Assembly (NCBI GenBank): GCA_030681635.1
Contig: JAUXRT010000419.1
Location: forward strand, 1 to 5,315
Source of the DNA: Reyranella sp.
Lineage (GTDB): Bacteria > Pseudomonadota > Alphaproteobacteria > Reyranellales > Reyranellaceae
Length of the DNA stretch: 5,315 nucleotides
Direction: 5' to 3'
The notes under the pieces were generated by a model. It searched no databases. It saw nothing but the letters and a program-made list of their open reading frames with translations, and was not told where the DNA came from. Below, piece after piece: positions 1 through 5,315 of this stretch (positions are counted from its first letter, which is position 1; each line of letters begins with the position of its first letter). Position numbers and translations under genes: made by a program.

Positions 1-1083
1 CACAATCCGCCGGACTACAACGGCTTCAAGATGATGATGGGCAAGAAGTCGTTCTTCGGCGCCGACATCCAGACGCTGGGTGCGATGGCGGGCAAGGGCG
101 ACTGGGAAAGTGGACAGGGCAAGGCCGAGAAGAAGGACATCCTGGCCGACTATGCGGCGCGGCTCCTCAGGGACGTGAAGCCGGGTAAGAAACTCAAGGT
201 CGCGTGGGATACAGGCAACGGCGCCGTCGGCGTCTCGATCCGCGCCGTCGTCGACAAGCTGCCGGGCGAGCATTTCGTGCTGAACGAGAAGGTCGACGGC
301 ACCTTTCCCGCGCATCATCCCGATCCGACGGTGCCGAAGAACCTCGAGCAGCTGATTGCCGAGGTGAAGAAGCAGGGCTGCGACCTCGGCATCGCCTTTG
401 ACGGCGACGGCGACCGCATCGGCGCCGTCGATGGCAAGGGACGCATCCTGTGGGGCGATCAGCTCCTCGTGCTGTGGTCGCGCGATGTGCTGAAGACCCA
501 TCCGGGCGCCACCATCATCGCCGACGTCAAGGCGAGCCAGGTCCTGTTCGACGAGATCGCCAAGGCAGGCGGCAAGCCGATGATGTTCAAGACCGGCCAT
601 TCGCTGATCAAGAGCAAGATGGCCGAGGTTGGTGCACCGCTGGCCGGCGAGATGAGCGGCCATGTCTTCTTCGCCGATACCTTCTATGGCTTCGACGATG
701 CGCTCTATTGCGGACTGCGCCTGCTGAACATCGTGGCCAACAGCCGCGAAAGCCTGGCCGACATGCGTGATGCCCTGCCGCAGCCGGTGAACACGCCGGA
801 GCTGCGGTTCGACTGCGCCGACGACCGCAAGTTCGGCGTCGTCGACGAGGTCAAGGCGCGGCTTCTGAAAGCCGGCGCCAAGCTCTCCGACATCGACGGC
901 GTGCGCGTGAGCACCAAGGATGGCTGGTGGCTGCTGCGCGCCTCGAACACCCAGCCCGTGCTGGTGGCGCGCTGCGAGGCCGCCGATGAGGCCGGCCTCC
1001 AGCGGCTGATGGTCGACCTCAAGGCAGCGCTGGCGGCGAGCGGCGTCAGCCTGCCCGACGATGCGGCGGACGGCCATCATTGA
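1..1083 (+). CDS. Phosphomannomutase/phosphoglucomutase, 5'-truncated by the window edge
   Basis: This enzyme interconverts the 6-phosphate and 1-phosphate forms of mannose and glucose in the cytosol, supplying precursors for nucleotide sugars and so for lipopolysaccharide or exopolysaccharide. The frame is open from base 1 and begins HNPPDYNGFK, the sequence just after the phosphoserine of the TGSHNPP active-site loop. The catalytic Ser itself therefore lies just outside the window, and about 100-110 N-terminal residues are missing compared with AlgC-type enzymes of roughly 460 residues. The other family signatures are intact: the metal-binding loop DGDGDR (400-417), the sugar-recognition loop GEMSGH (646-663), preceded by a TGHSLIKSKM segment, and the phosphate-binding loop RASNTQP (937-957) in the C-terminal domain. 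The Met codons at 31-39 are internal, not the start. The stop TGA overlaps the ATG of the next gene. The symbol could be algC, manB or pgmG; substrate preference cannot be told from sequence. Confidence 0.95.
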   Translation, partial: HNPPDYNGFKMMMGKKSFFGADIQTLGAMAGKGDWESGQGKAEKKDILADYAARLLRDVKPGKKLKVAWDTGNGAVGVSIRAVVDKLPGEHFVLNEKVDGTFPAHHPDPTVPKNLEQLIAEVKKQGCDLGIAFDGDGDRIGAVDGKGRILWGDQLLVLWSRDVLKTHPGATIIADVKASQVLFDEIAKAGGKPMMFKTGHSLIKSKMAEVGAPLAGEMSGHVFFADTFYGFDDALYCGLRLLNIVANSRESLADMRDALPQPVNTPELRFDCADDRKFGVVDEVKARLLKAGAKLSDIDGVRVSTKDGWWLLRASNTQPVLVARCEAADEAGLQRLMVDLKAALAASGVSLPDDAADGHH

Positions 1084-1541
1084 TGCGGTTCTTCTTTTAC
1101 GGAACGCTGCTCGATCACGACGTCGTCGCGCTCGTGCTGGGGCGCCGGCTGCCACCGGGGGCCTTCGTGCCGGCCAGCCTGCCGGGGCATTCGAGGTTTC
1201 GCGCCAGGGGCGCCAGCTATCCTGTCGTCGTCCAGGATCCTCGCGGGGAGGTGCCGGGCGTGATCTTGGGCGGCCTGAGCGCCCGCGACGTGGACTATCT
1301 CGCAGCCTACGAGGGGCCGGGCTATCGGGTTGTTCCGCTAAAAGTCCGATCGCTGGGAAGGCTGGTCACGGTTTCGGTGTTCGAGCCCGTCGTCGAGAGC
1401 GGCAAGGGCTACCGCGACAGTCGCCTGCAGCCGAGCCGGGAACTATGGGATCTGGCGCTCTGGCAGCGCCGTCACAAGCGCGCCTTCGCGGCGCGGCTGC
1501 GGCGCGCCTTCAGCGCGCGCCCGGTGTATTCCAGGCAGTGA
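1083..1541 (+). CDS. Gamma-glutamylcyclotransferase (AIG2-like) family protein
   Basis: The 152-residue cytosolic protein starts MRFFFYGTLL, which carries the YGTL nucleotide-like binding motif of the gamma-glutamylcyclotransferase/AIG2 fold at residues 6-9. The motif YEGPGY at residues 76-81 contains the family's expected catalytic acid, Glu77. Length and motif order fit single-domain bacterial members. Known members release 5-oxoproline from gamma-glutamyl peptides or amines, but the substrate here is unknown. The ATG at 1083 overlaps the upstream mutase stop in a TGATG arrangement, which favours translational coupling; the TTG at 1080 is a less likely start. The C-terminal tail is basic (WQRRHKRAFAARLRRAF). 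The last 32 bases also encode the end of the convergent carboxypeptidase gene. The family is confident; the reaction is not. Confidence 0.88.
   Translation: MRFFFYGTLLDHDVVALVLGRRLPPGAFVPASLPGHSRFRARGASYPVVVQDPRGEVPGVILGGLSARDVDYLAAYEGPGYRVVPLKVRSLGRLVTVSVFEPVVESGKGYRDSRLQPSRELWDLALWQRRHKRAFAARLRRAFSARPVYSRQ
1501..1521. terminator. GC-rich stem-loop at the convergent gene ends (possible bidirectional terminator)
   Basis: GGCGCGC at 1501-1507 can pair with GCGCGCC at 1515-1521 around a 7-base loop. The loop holds most of the carboxypeptidase stop codon (1510-1512). The hairpin lies within the end of the plus-strand cyclotransferase gene and across the end of the minus-strand gene. There is no T-run on either side, so it is not a classical intrinsic terminator. 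GC-rich self-complementary strings arise easily by chance in this genome. Confidence 0.25.
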
Positions 1542-2928
1542 CCTGCAGCGGCGAGCAGTAGATCTTCTTCTTCTCGAGGCGCTTGCAGCCGTCGACCGCC
1601 TGCTCCTGCGACAGGTTGGTCAGCCGCGCCCGGTGGAAGACCTTGCTCGCCATCTGGATCTCGTCGACGGACGCACTGGCATTCGACCGCATGGCACTGG
1701 GCAGCGCGGCAGTCGCGCGCTCGAGGGCGAGCTGGGCGGCCTGCGGTTCGTTGAACGACCCAACCTGGATCACCCAGCTTCCAAGCGGCGGATTCTCCGG
1801 TTCGGGCGGCGTGGGAACGGCCGGGCCGGCGACGCGGTTCGACGCGGCCTGGGAAGCCGCCGCGGGCGGGGGAGACGGCTCGGCCTTGGCCACGGCACGC
1901 GGGGCCTCCTGAATGGCGGCGCCCGACACGAACTGGGCGGCGCTGTAGCGGGCCGATGGCGGCTTGCGGATCGAGGTCCAGGGCGAGACGCCCATGGACT
2001 GGGCGCTGGCAAAGCCGCGGTCCATCAGGTCGGCCATCTGGCGGTCGCGGCGGCTGGCGCTCTCGCCGCCCATCACGACGCCGATCAGGCGGCGGCTGTC
2101 GCGCACCGCCGACATCACAAGATTGAAGCCGGAGGCGGCGGTGTAGCCGGTCTTCAGGCCGTCGGCGCCTTCGTAGTTGCCGAGCATGCGATTGTGATTG
2201 TCGAGCGGGCGTCCGCGGTAGGTGTAGCTCTGGACGGCGAACACCGCATAGTAGTGCGGATAGTCGCGCATCAGGGCGTTGGCGAGCCGGGCCTGATCGC
2301 GCGCCGTCGTGACCTGCTCGCGGTGGGGCAGGCCCGACGCATTGCGGAACACGGTCGATGTCATGCCGAGTTGGCGTGCCCGCTGGGTCATCAGCCGGGC
2401 GAAGTTCTGCTCGTCGCCGCCGATTGCCTCGGCCAGCACGACGGCGGCGTCGTTCGCCGAACGGGTGACAAGGGCCATGGTGGCGTCGCGCACGCTGACC
2501 GATCCACCGGGCGTCAGGCCCATCTTGGTCGGCGGCGCGTTGAGCGCGCTGGCTGATACCGGCAGCGAATCGCCCAACGCCAGCCGGCCGGAATCGAGCG
2601 CCGAGAAAGTGAGGTAGATGGTCATCAGCTTGGTGAGCGATGCCGGATGGCGGAGTTCGTCGGCCTGGTCGGAGGAGATCTCACGGCCGCTGGTCGCATC
2701 GACGATCAGATAGGCGGTCTTGCCGGAAACCGCGGGATTGGGCACCCAGGGCGAGGGGTTGCGGGCGAAATTCTTGGGGGCTGTGCGCGACTTGGACGGC
2801 GGCGCGGCGCGCTTGGTCGAGGCCGACTGGGCATCGGCGTCCGACGGAACGGCAACTGCACCAGCAAAAAGGAGACTGACGGCAAGCCAGGAAAGGCTGA
2901 CCGCGATGCGCTTGAGGGGAAAGGTCAT
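1510..2928 (-). CDS. Serine-type D-Ala-D-Ala carboxypeptidase (penicillin-binding protein, DacF-like) with C-terminal SPOR domain
   Basis: The 472-residue periplasmic enzyme removes the terminal D-Ala from peptidoglycan pentapeptides, which limits cross-linking. Residues 1-33 are a signal peptide: a basic start (FPLKR), a hydrophobic core, and a likely cut after ADA at 31-33. The peptidase S11 domain spans about 65-315 and holds the three penicillin-binding motifs: SLTK (97-100, nucleophile Ser97), SAN (157-159) and KTG (259-261). A Pro/Ala-rich linker (about 341-382) leads to a SPOR domain (about 383-466, starting GSWVIQVGSF), a fold that binds denuded septal glycan. I do not see the usual C-terminal PBP5 anchor helix; the SPOR domain takes its place. 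The start is the furthest upstream candidate and directly precedes the signal peptide, but no clear Shine-Dalgarno lies before it. The 3' end overlaps the convergent cyclotransferase gene by 32 bases. The symbol could be dacF, dacA or dacC. Confidence 0.95.
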   Translation of the reverse strand: MTFPLKRIAVSLSWLAVSLLFAGAVAVPSDADAQSASTKRAAPPSKSRTAPKNFARNPSPWVPNPAVSGKTAYLIVDATSGREISSDQADELRHPASLTKLMTIYLTFSALDSGRLALGDSLPVSASALNAPPTKMGLTPGGSVSVRDATMALVTRSANDAAVVLAEAIGGDEQNFARLMTQRARQLGMTSTVFRNASGLPHREQVTTARDQARLANALMRDYPHYYAVFAVQSYTYRGRPLDNHNRMLGNYEGADGLKTGYTAASGFNLVMSAVRDSRRLIGVVMGGESASRRDRQMADLMDRGFASAQSMGVSPWTSIRKPPSARYSAAQFVSGAAIQEAPRAVAKAEPSPPPAAASQAASNRVAGPAVPTPPEPENPPLGSWVIQVGSFNEPQAAQLALERATAALPSAMRSNASASVDEIQMASKVFHRARLTNLSQEQAVDGCKRLEKKKIYCSPLQVTAWNTPGAR

Positions 2929-2965
2929 CGTCAGTTATGCCATTACATTTATGTCAATATTCTTG

Positions 2966-2989
2966 TGCCCCACCAACATGTTAGGGGCA
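2966..2989. repeat. Interrupted inverted repeat, candidate operator
   Basis: TGCCCC (2966-2971) and GGGGCA (2984-2989) are perfect inverted arms flanking the 8-base palindrome AACATGTT (2975-2982). The centre is slightly off-axis, with three bases on one side and one on the other. The element sits in the divergent control region and overlaps the possible -35 box of the carboxypeptidase promoter, where a dimeric repressor site might lie. No regulator family is identified from it. Confidence 0.4.
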
Positions 2990-3081
2990 ATTCCTCGGAG
3001 GTTACTAAAGTTTGTGGGGTTATGCAACTTTCTCCGCCGTGCTCCCGCCCAAGTTGGTTCGGAAACTGCATCGAACGCTGT

Positions 3082-3085
3082 AGGA
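3082..3085 (+). promoter_or_regulatory. Ribosome binding site of the exported-protein gene
   Basis: AGGA stands nine bases before the ATG at 3095 and supports that start over the in-frame GTG codons at 3014 and 3089. A stronger GGAGG at 2997-3001 lies 12 bases before GTG 3014, so a longer form cannot be excluded. Confidence 0.5.
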
Positions 3086-3094
3086 TGGGTGACG

Positions 3095-3805
3095 ATGAAG
3101 TGGATGGTCACAGTAACGGTCGGTATGGCGCTTTTTGTCGCCGGCAGCGCCTCGGCACAGCGGGCCGACCGCAACGTCGAGCAGCCGATCGCCCGCAGTT
3201 GGAACTGGTTCGCCTATGTCGGCGCCAACGACATCCGCGAAGCCTGCAAGCCCGGCGGCCGCAACCGCCTTCGCCTGATCTACAACGCCCTCTACGAAGA
3301 GCAGGTCCGGACCTACGAGATATTCCTGCAGCCGGACGGCTTCGCCGGCATGAACATCGGCGTGCTGGCCGACCAGGGCAACGTCGCCAATATTACGATC
3401 GGCAAAGCCGCCGATGCACTCGGCCCCTGGACCATGAAACGCGGCGAGCGCCTCCTGAACGTCGACGAAACCCGGGAATTGGTAGGGTTGTTGGAGGCGA
3501 GTGCGGCGTTCGGACCGCCACGCGATGGGCTGAAGCTGCCCGACAACGATTTTTGGTGGACCGTCGCCTCGTGCCGCAACGGAGTCTGGGGCTTCCAAGC
3601 CTATCACTATCCGACCGACGGCTTCGCCAACGTGAAGTTCGCGGAACGGCTTTTCGCCTGGGATACCGTGCCGGTGGCGGTCAACCGGCCGCGCAAGCTG
3701 GAACCCTCGGAGCTCCGCCGCGACTTCAACGCGCCGATGTATCACGCCGGCAGCGCCAACCGCTGGATCCTCGTGGTGGGGAAGGATGGGCTGAGGCCGA
3801 GGTAG
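3095..3805 (+). CDS. Exported protein of unknown function
   Basis: I do not recognise a family. The 236-residue product begins with a clear Sec signal peptide: MKWM, a hydrophobic stretch to about residue 18, then ASA with a likely cut after Ala21. The mature part of about 215 residues has only two cysteines, Cys51 and Cys160, which could form a periplasmic disulfide. It is rich in aromatics, with clusters at SWNWFAYVG (35-43), NDFWWTV (151-157) and WGFQAYHYPTDGF (165-177). There is no lipobox and no further membrane segment. The codon pattern is normal for the window, with G/C-rich third positions, and the antisense and alternate frames give Arg-rich or low-complexity products, so this frame is the real one. 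The gene is divergent from the carboxypeptidase, possibly sharing its control region, and ends 62 bases before clpS behind a separate promoter. An envelope role is inference from the signal peptide and neighbour only. Confidence 0.85.
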   Translation: MKWMVTVTVGMALFVAGSASAQRADRNVEQPIARSWNWFAYVGANDIREACKPGGRNRLRLIYNALYEEQVRTYEIFLQPDGFAGMNIGVLADQGNVANITIGKAADALGPWTMKRGERLLNVDETRELVGLLEASAAFGPPRDGLKLPDNDFWWTVASCRNGVWGFQAYHYPTDGFANVKFAERLFAWDTVPVAVNRPRKLEPSELRRDFNAPMYHAGSANRWILVVGKDGLRPR

Positions 3806-3832
3806 CGAAAGCGTTTGCGCTCCCTATATAAT
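3803..3832 (+). promoter_or_regulatory. Promoter of clpS-clpA
   Basis: A perfect TATAAT -10 box occupies 3827-3832 in otherwise GC-rich DNA. A weak -35 candidate, TAGCGA (3803-3808), lies 18 bases upstream and includes the stop codon of the preceding gene. Transcription would begin near 3838-3840, leaving a leader of about 29 bases before the clpS ATG. The sequence CCTATAT (3823-3829) also resembles the -10 element reported for alphaproteobacterial heat-shock sigma RpoH (CYTATNT), but I see no matching CTTG -35 element, so RpoH control is only a possibility. Confidence 0.55.
3804..3821 (+). repeat. Small imperfect hairpin between the exported-protein gene and clpS
   Basis: AGCGAAA (3804-3810) can pair with TTTGCGCT (3814-3821) across a 3-base loop, with one bulged G. 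It begins inside the stop codon of the upstream gene and ends just before the clpS -10 box. There is no T-run after it, so it is at best a weak terminator. It may instead be part of the promoter region. Confidence 0.25.
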
Positions 3833-3867
3833 TGGCAGGCGTCTTCACCAGGAGTTTGAACCCGACG

Positions 3868-4287
3868 ATGGTCTCTGCGCGTACCGCATGCGAATGGCGT
3901 CTCGAAGGCGAGCGGCTGGGTGGCCCCAAGGAGCCGCCGGGCGGCCCGCCGCAGCAGCCGCCGCGCCGCGATGACGGGAATGGCGACAATGACGGGCGGA
4001 CCGGAGCGCTTACGCTTACCCGGACGCGGACCAAGAAGCCGTCGATGTACAAGGTGCTGATGCTGAACGACGACTACACGCCGATGGAGTTCGTGGTCGA
4101 CGTGCTGCAGCACATCTTTCAGAAGACGCGCGACGAGGCGACCCAGATCATGCTGCACGTCCACCAGAAGGGCGTCGGCATCTGCGGGGTCTATACCTAC
4201 GAGATCGCCGAGACGAAGGTGACGCAAACGGTGGATTACGCCCGCAAAAACCAGCACCCTCTCCAGTGCACCTTGGAGAAAGAGTAG
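3868..4287 (+). CDS. clpS: ATP-dependent Clp protease adaptor protein ClpS
   Basis: ClpS recognises proteins with bulky hydrophobic N-terminal residues (N-degrons) and hands them to ClpA for unfolding and ClpP degradation in the cytosol. The core fold runs from about residue 57 to 139. It holds the binding-pocket motif LNDDYTPMEF (66-75), with Asn67, Asp68, Asp69 and the gatekeeper Met73, and the segment MLHVHQKGVG (95-104), where His99 matches E. coli His66. The C-terminus HPLQCTLEKE is typical. The ATG at 3868 has AGGAG at 3850-3854, a rather long 13-base gap. The upstream in-frame TTG at 3832 falls in the -10 box, so it cannot be the start if the promoter is right. There is no in-frame start between 3868 and the core Met60, so the protein has a roughly 58-residue N-terminal arm, about 33 residues longer than in E. 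coli, rich in Pro, Gly, Asp and Arg. clpA follows 40 bases downstream. Confidence 0.96.
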   Translation: MVSARTACEWRLEGERLGGPKEPPGGPPQQPPRRDDGNGDNDGRTGALTLTRTRTKKPSMYKVLMLNDDYTPMEFVVDVLQHIFQKTRDEATQIMLHVHQKGVGICGVYTYEIAETKVTQTVDYARKNQHPLQCTLEKE

Positions 4288-4306
4288 TTCGCAGAAGAGT
4301 AGTTCG
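4280..4306 (+). repeat. 12-base direct repeat across the clpS stop codon
   Basis: AAGAGTAGTTCG occurs at 4280-4291 and again at 4295-4306, a period of 15 bases. Since 15 is a multiple of three, the second copy places another TAG in the clpS frame (4300-4302), five codons after the true stop. It looks like a small tandem duplication at the 3' end of clpS that lengthened the clpS-clpA spacer. Confidence 0.7.
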
Positions 4307-4316
4307 TTTTTCCGTC

Positions 4317-4320
4317 GAGG
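4317..4320 (+). promoter_or_regulatory. Ribosome binding site of clpA
   Basis: GAGG lies seven bases before the ATG at 4328, an ideal spacing. The next in-frame ATG (4334) would be 13 bases away, so this site favours 4328 as the start. Confidence 0.6.
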
Positions 4321-4327
4321 TGGTCCG

Positions 4328-5315
4328 ATGTCCATGCTGTCCAAGAACCTCGAGAAGTCGCTCCATCGCGCGTTCGGCCTCGCTGGCGAGCGCCGGCACG
4401 AATACGCGACGCTGGAGCATCTGCTCCTGTCGATGACGGAGGACGAGGACGCGATGCCCGTCCTTAAGTCGTGCGGCGTCGACATCGACCGTCTGCGCCA
4501 CGATCTCGAGACCTTCGTCGACAACCGCCTAAAAGGCATCGTCACCCAGTCGCCGAGCGAGCCGCTGCCGACCGCCGGCTTCCAGCGCGTGGTCCAGCGC
4601 GCCGCCGTCCACGTCCAGTCGTCGGGCCGCAACGAGGTGACGGGCGCCAATGTCCTGGTCGCGCTGTTCTCGGAGCGCGACAGCCACGCCGTGTCGTTCC
4701 TCGAGAACCAGGGCATGACCCGGCTCGACGCGGTCGACTACATCAGCCATGGCAAGGCCAAGGTTCCGGGCCGCGCCCGCACCCGCCGCGTGAGCGGCTC
4801 CGAGGAGGAGGGCGGCGGCGATGCCGCGGCCAAGCAGGGCAACGAGGCCCTGGCCGCTTATTGCGTCGACCTCAACCAGAAAGCGCGCGAGGGCCGGGTC
4901 GACCCGCTGATCGGGCGCGAGTACGAGGTCGAGCGCACCATCCAGGTGCTGTGCCGCCGCACTAAGAACAACCCGCTCTACGTCGGCGAGCCCGGTGTCG
5001 GCAAGACCGCCATAGCCGAGGGGCTGGCGCGCAAGATCGTCGACGGCGAAGTGCCGGAGGTTCTGCGCGAATCGGTGATCTACTCGCTCGACATGGGCGC
5101 CCTGCTGGCCGGCACGCGCTATCGCGGCGACTTCGAGGAGCGGCTGAAGGCGGTGCTGGGCGAGCTCAAGAAGAAGCCCAACTCGGTGCTGTTCATCGAC
5201 GAGATCCACACCATCATCGGCGCCGGCGCCACATCGGGCGGCTCGATGGATGCGTCGAACCTGCTGAAGCCGTCGCTGCAGTCGGGCGAACTGCGCTGCA
5301 TCGGGTCGACGACCT
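4328..5315 (+). CDS. clpA: ATP-dependent Clp protease ATP-binding subunit ClpA, 3'-truncated by the window edge
   Basis: ClpA is the hexameric AAA+ unfoldase that docks on ClpP and threads substrates, including those delivered by ClpS, into the protease chamber. The visible 329 codons are under half of the usual 750-780 residues. The Clp N-domain spans about 1-145, with RRHEYATLEHLL (22-33) and HVQSSGRNEVTGANVLVALFSE as hallmarks. An acidic/Gly linker follows (about 165-185, SEEEGGGD). The first AAA+ module then begins with DPLIGRE, Walker A GEPGVGKT (220-227, Lys226), the pore loop TRYRGDFEERL (Tyr265) and Walker B VLFIDE (287-292, Glu292). The window ends in the IGSTT strand near sensor 1. 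The second AAA+ ring and the ClpP-binding IGL loop lie outside the window. The frame is unbroken to the end. The GAGG site supports ATG 4328, and co-transcription with clpS is likely. Confidence 0.97.
   Translation, partial: MSMLSKNLEKSLHRAFGLAGERRHEYATLEHLLLSMTEDEDAMPVLKSCGVDIDRLRHDLETFVDNRLKGIVTQSPSEPLPTAGFQRVVQRAAVHVQSSGRNEVTGANVLVALFSERDSHAVSFLENQGMTRLDAVDYISHGKAKVPGRARTRRVSGSEEEGGGDAAAKQGNEALAAYCVDLNQKAREGRVDPLIGREYEVERTIQVLCRRTKNNPLYVGEPGVGKTAIAEGLARKIVDGEVPEVLRESVIYSLDMGALLAGTRYRGDFEERLKAVLGELKKKPNSVLFIDEIHTIIGAGATSGGSMDASNLLKPSLQSGELRCIGSTT

Larger units (their letters stand above)
2929..3094. promoter_or_regulatory. Divergent intergenic control region
   Basis: These 166 bases separate the minus-strand carboxypeptidase gene from the plus-strand exported-protein gene. 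The half next to the carboxypeptidase (about 2935-3030) is visibly AT-richer than the flanking coding DNA, as expected for promoters in a GC-rich genome. On the minus strand a weak promoter-like pair can be drawn: TTGGTG (2971-2976) and CATAAA (2948-2953) with a 17-base gap. That would leave only a very short leader before the ATG at 2928. A perfect TTGACA (minus strand, 2952-2957) has no good partner at the right distance. No convincing -10/-35 pair was found for the plus-strand gene. Exact promoters are uncertain; the regulatory role of the region as a whole is likely. Confidence 0.5.

Noticed and set aside
1633..2556. Long plus-strand open frame (307 codons) antisense to the carboxypeptidase
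   Set aside because: The product is a Gly/Ala/His/Arg-rich string with no recognisable motif. The opposite strand encodes a textbook S11 enzyme with all three active-site motifs, so this is a GC-bias shadow.
2952..2957. Perfect TTGACA on the minus strand as the -35 box of the carboxypeptidase gene
   Set aside because: A -10 box at 16-18 bases would overlap the start codon region and reads as CTGACG or similar, far from consensus.
3020..3745. Minus-strand open frame (241 codons) opposite the exported-protein gene
   Set aside because: It has no signal, domain or ribosome site. The plus strand has a signal peptide, and codon bias favours that frame.
2647..3831. Plus-strand open frame of 394 codons running through the carboxypeptidase 5' end, the spacer and the exported gene
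   Set aside because: It crosses a divergent promoter region, is very Arg-rich, and lies in the wrong frame relative to the convincing signal-peptide protein.
3832..3834. TTG as the clpS start
   Set aside because: It lies in the TATAAT -10 box and would be outside the mRNA; ATG 3868 has an AGGAG upstream.
3742..4716. Minus-strand open frame (324 codons) opposite clpS and the start of clpA
   Set aside because: It is antisense to two strongly conserved genes and its product is low-complexity, Arg/Ser/Leu-rich sequence without motifs.
4529..5209. Minus-strand open frame (226 codons) opposite clpA
   Set aside because: It is a reverse-strand shadow of the ClpA N-domain and first AAA+ module, where Walker A and B motifs on the plus strand settle the coding direction.

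Overview
The window is a chromosomal segment from a GC-rich alphaproteobacterium. The protein types (a ClpS/ClpA pair whose ClpS ends in HPLQCTLEKE, an AlgC/PgmG-type hexose-phosphate mutase, and a penicillin-binding DD-carboxypeptidase with a C-terminal SPOR domain) and the strong G/C bias at third codon positions fit this group, perhaps the Rhodospirillales or Hyphomicrobiales sensu lato. The exact genus cannot be read from the sequence. No mobile element, CRISPR array, tRNA or rRNA was seen.

Layout. Positions 1-1083 (+) hold the 3' three quarters of a phosphomannomutase/phosphoglucomutase gene. Its stop overlaps the start of a gamma-glutamylcyclotransferase-like (AIG2-like) gene (1083-1541, +). 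That gene meets a DD-carboxypeptidase (1510-2928, -) tail to tail with a 32-base coding overlap. An AT-richer divergent control region (2929-3094) follows. Next come an exported protein of unknown function (3095-3805, +), a promoter with a perfect TATAAT -10 box (3803-3832), clpS (3868-4287, +) and the 5' part of clpA (4328 to the window end, +).

Function. The mutase supplies mannose-1-P or glucose-1-P for envelope polysaccharide. The DD-carboxypeptidase trims peptidoglycan stem peptides in the periplasm and is probably directed to division sites by its SPOR domain. ClpS and ClpA form the N-degron adaptor and unfoldase that feed substrates to ClpP. The first four genes lean towards envelope and small-molecule metabolism, and the last two are cytosolic proteolysis.

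This is mostly ordinary housekeeping DNA, and I see no convincing undescribed system. The points most worth a second look are the unknown exported protein, the unusually long Pro/Asp/Gly/Arg-rich N-terminal arm on ClpS, the inverted repeats in the divergent control region, the coding overlap with a GC hairpin at the convergent gene ends, and a short tandem duplication that gives clpS a second in-frame stop.
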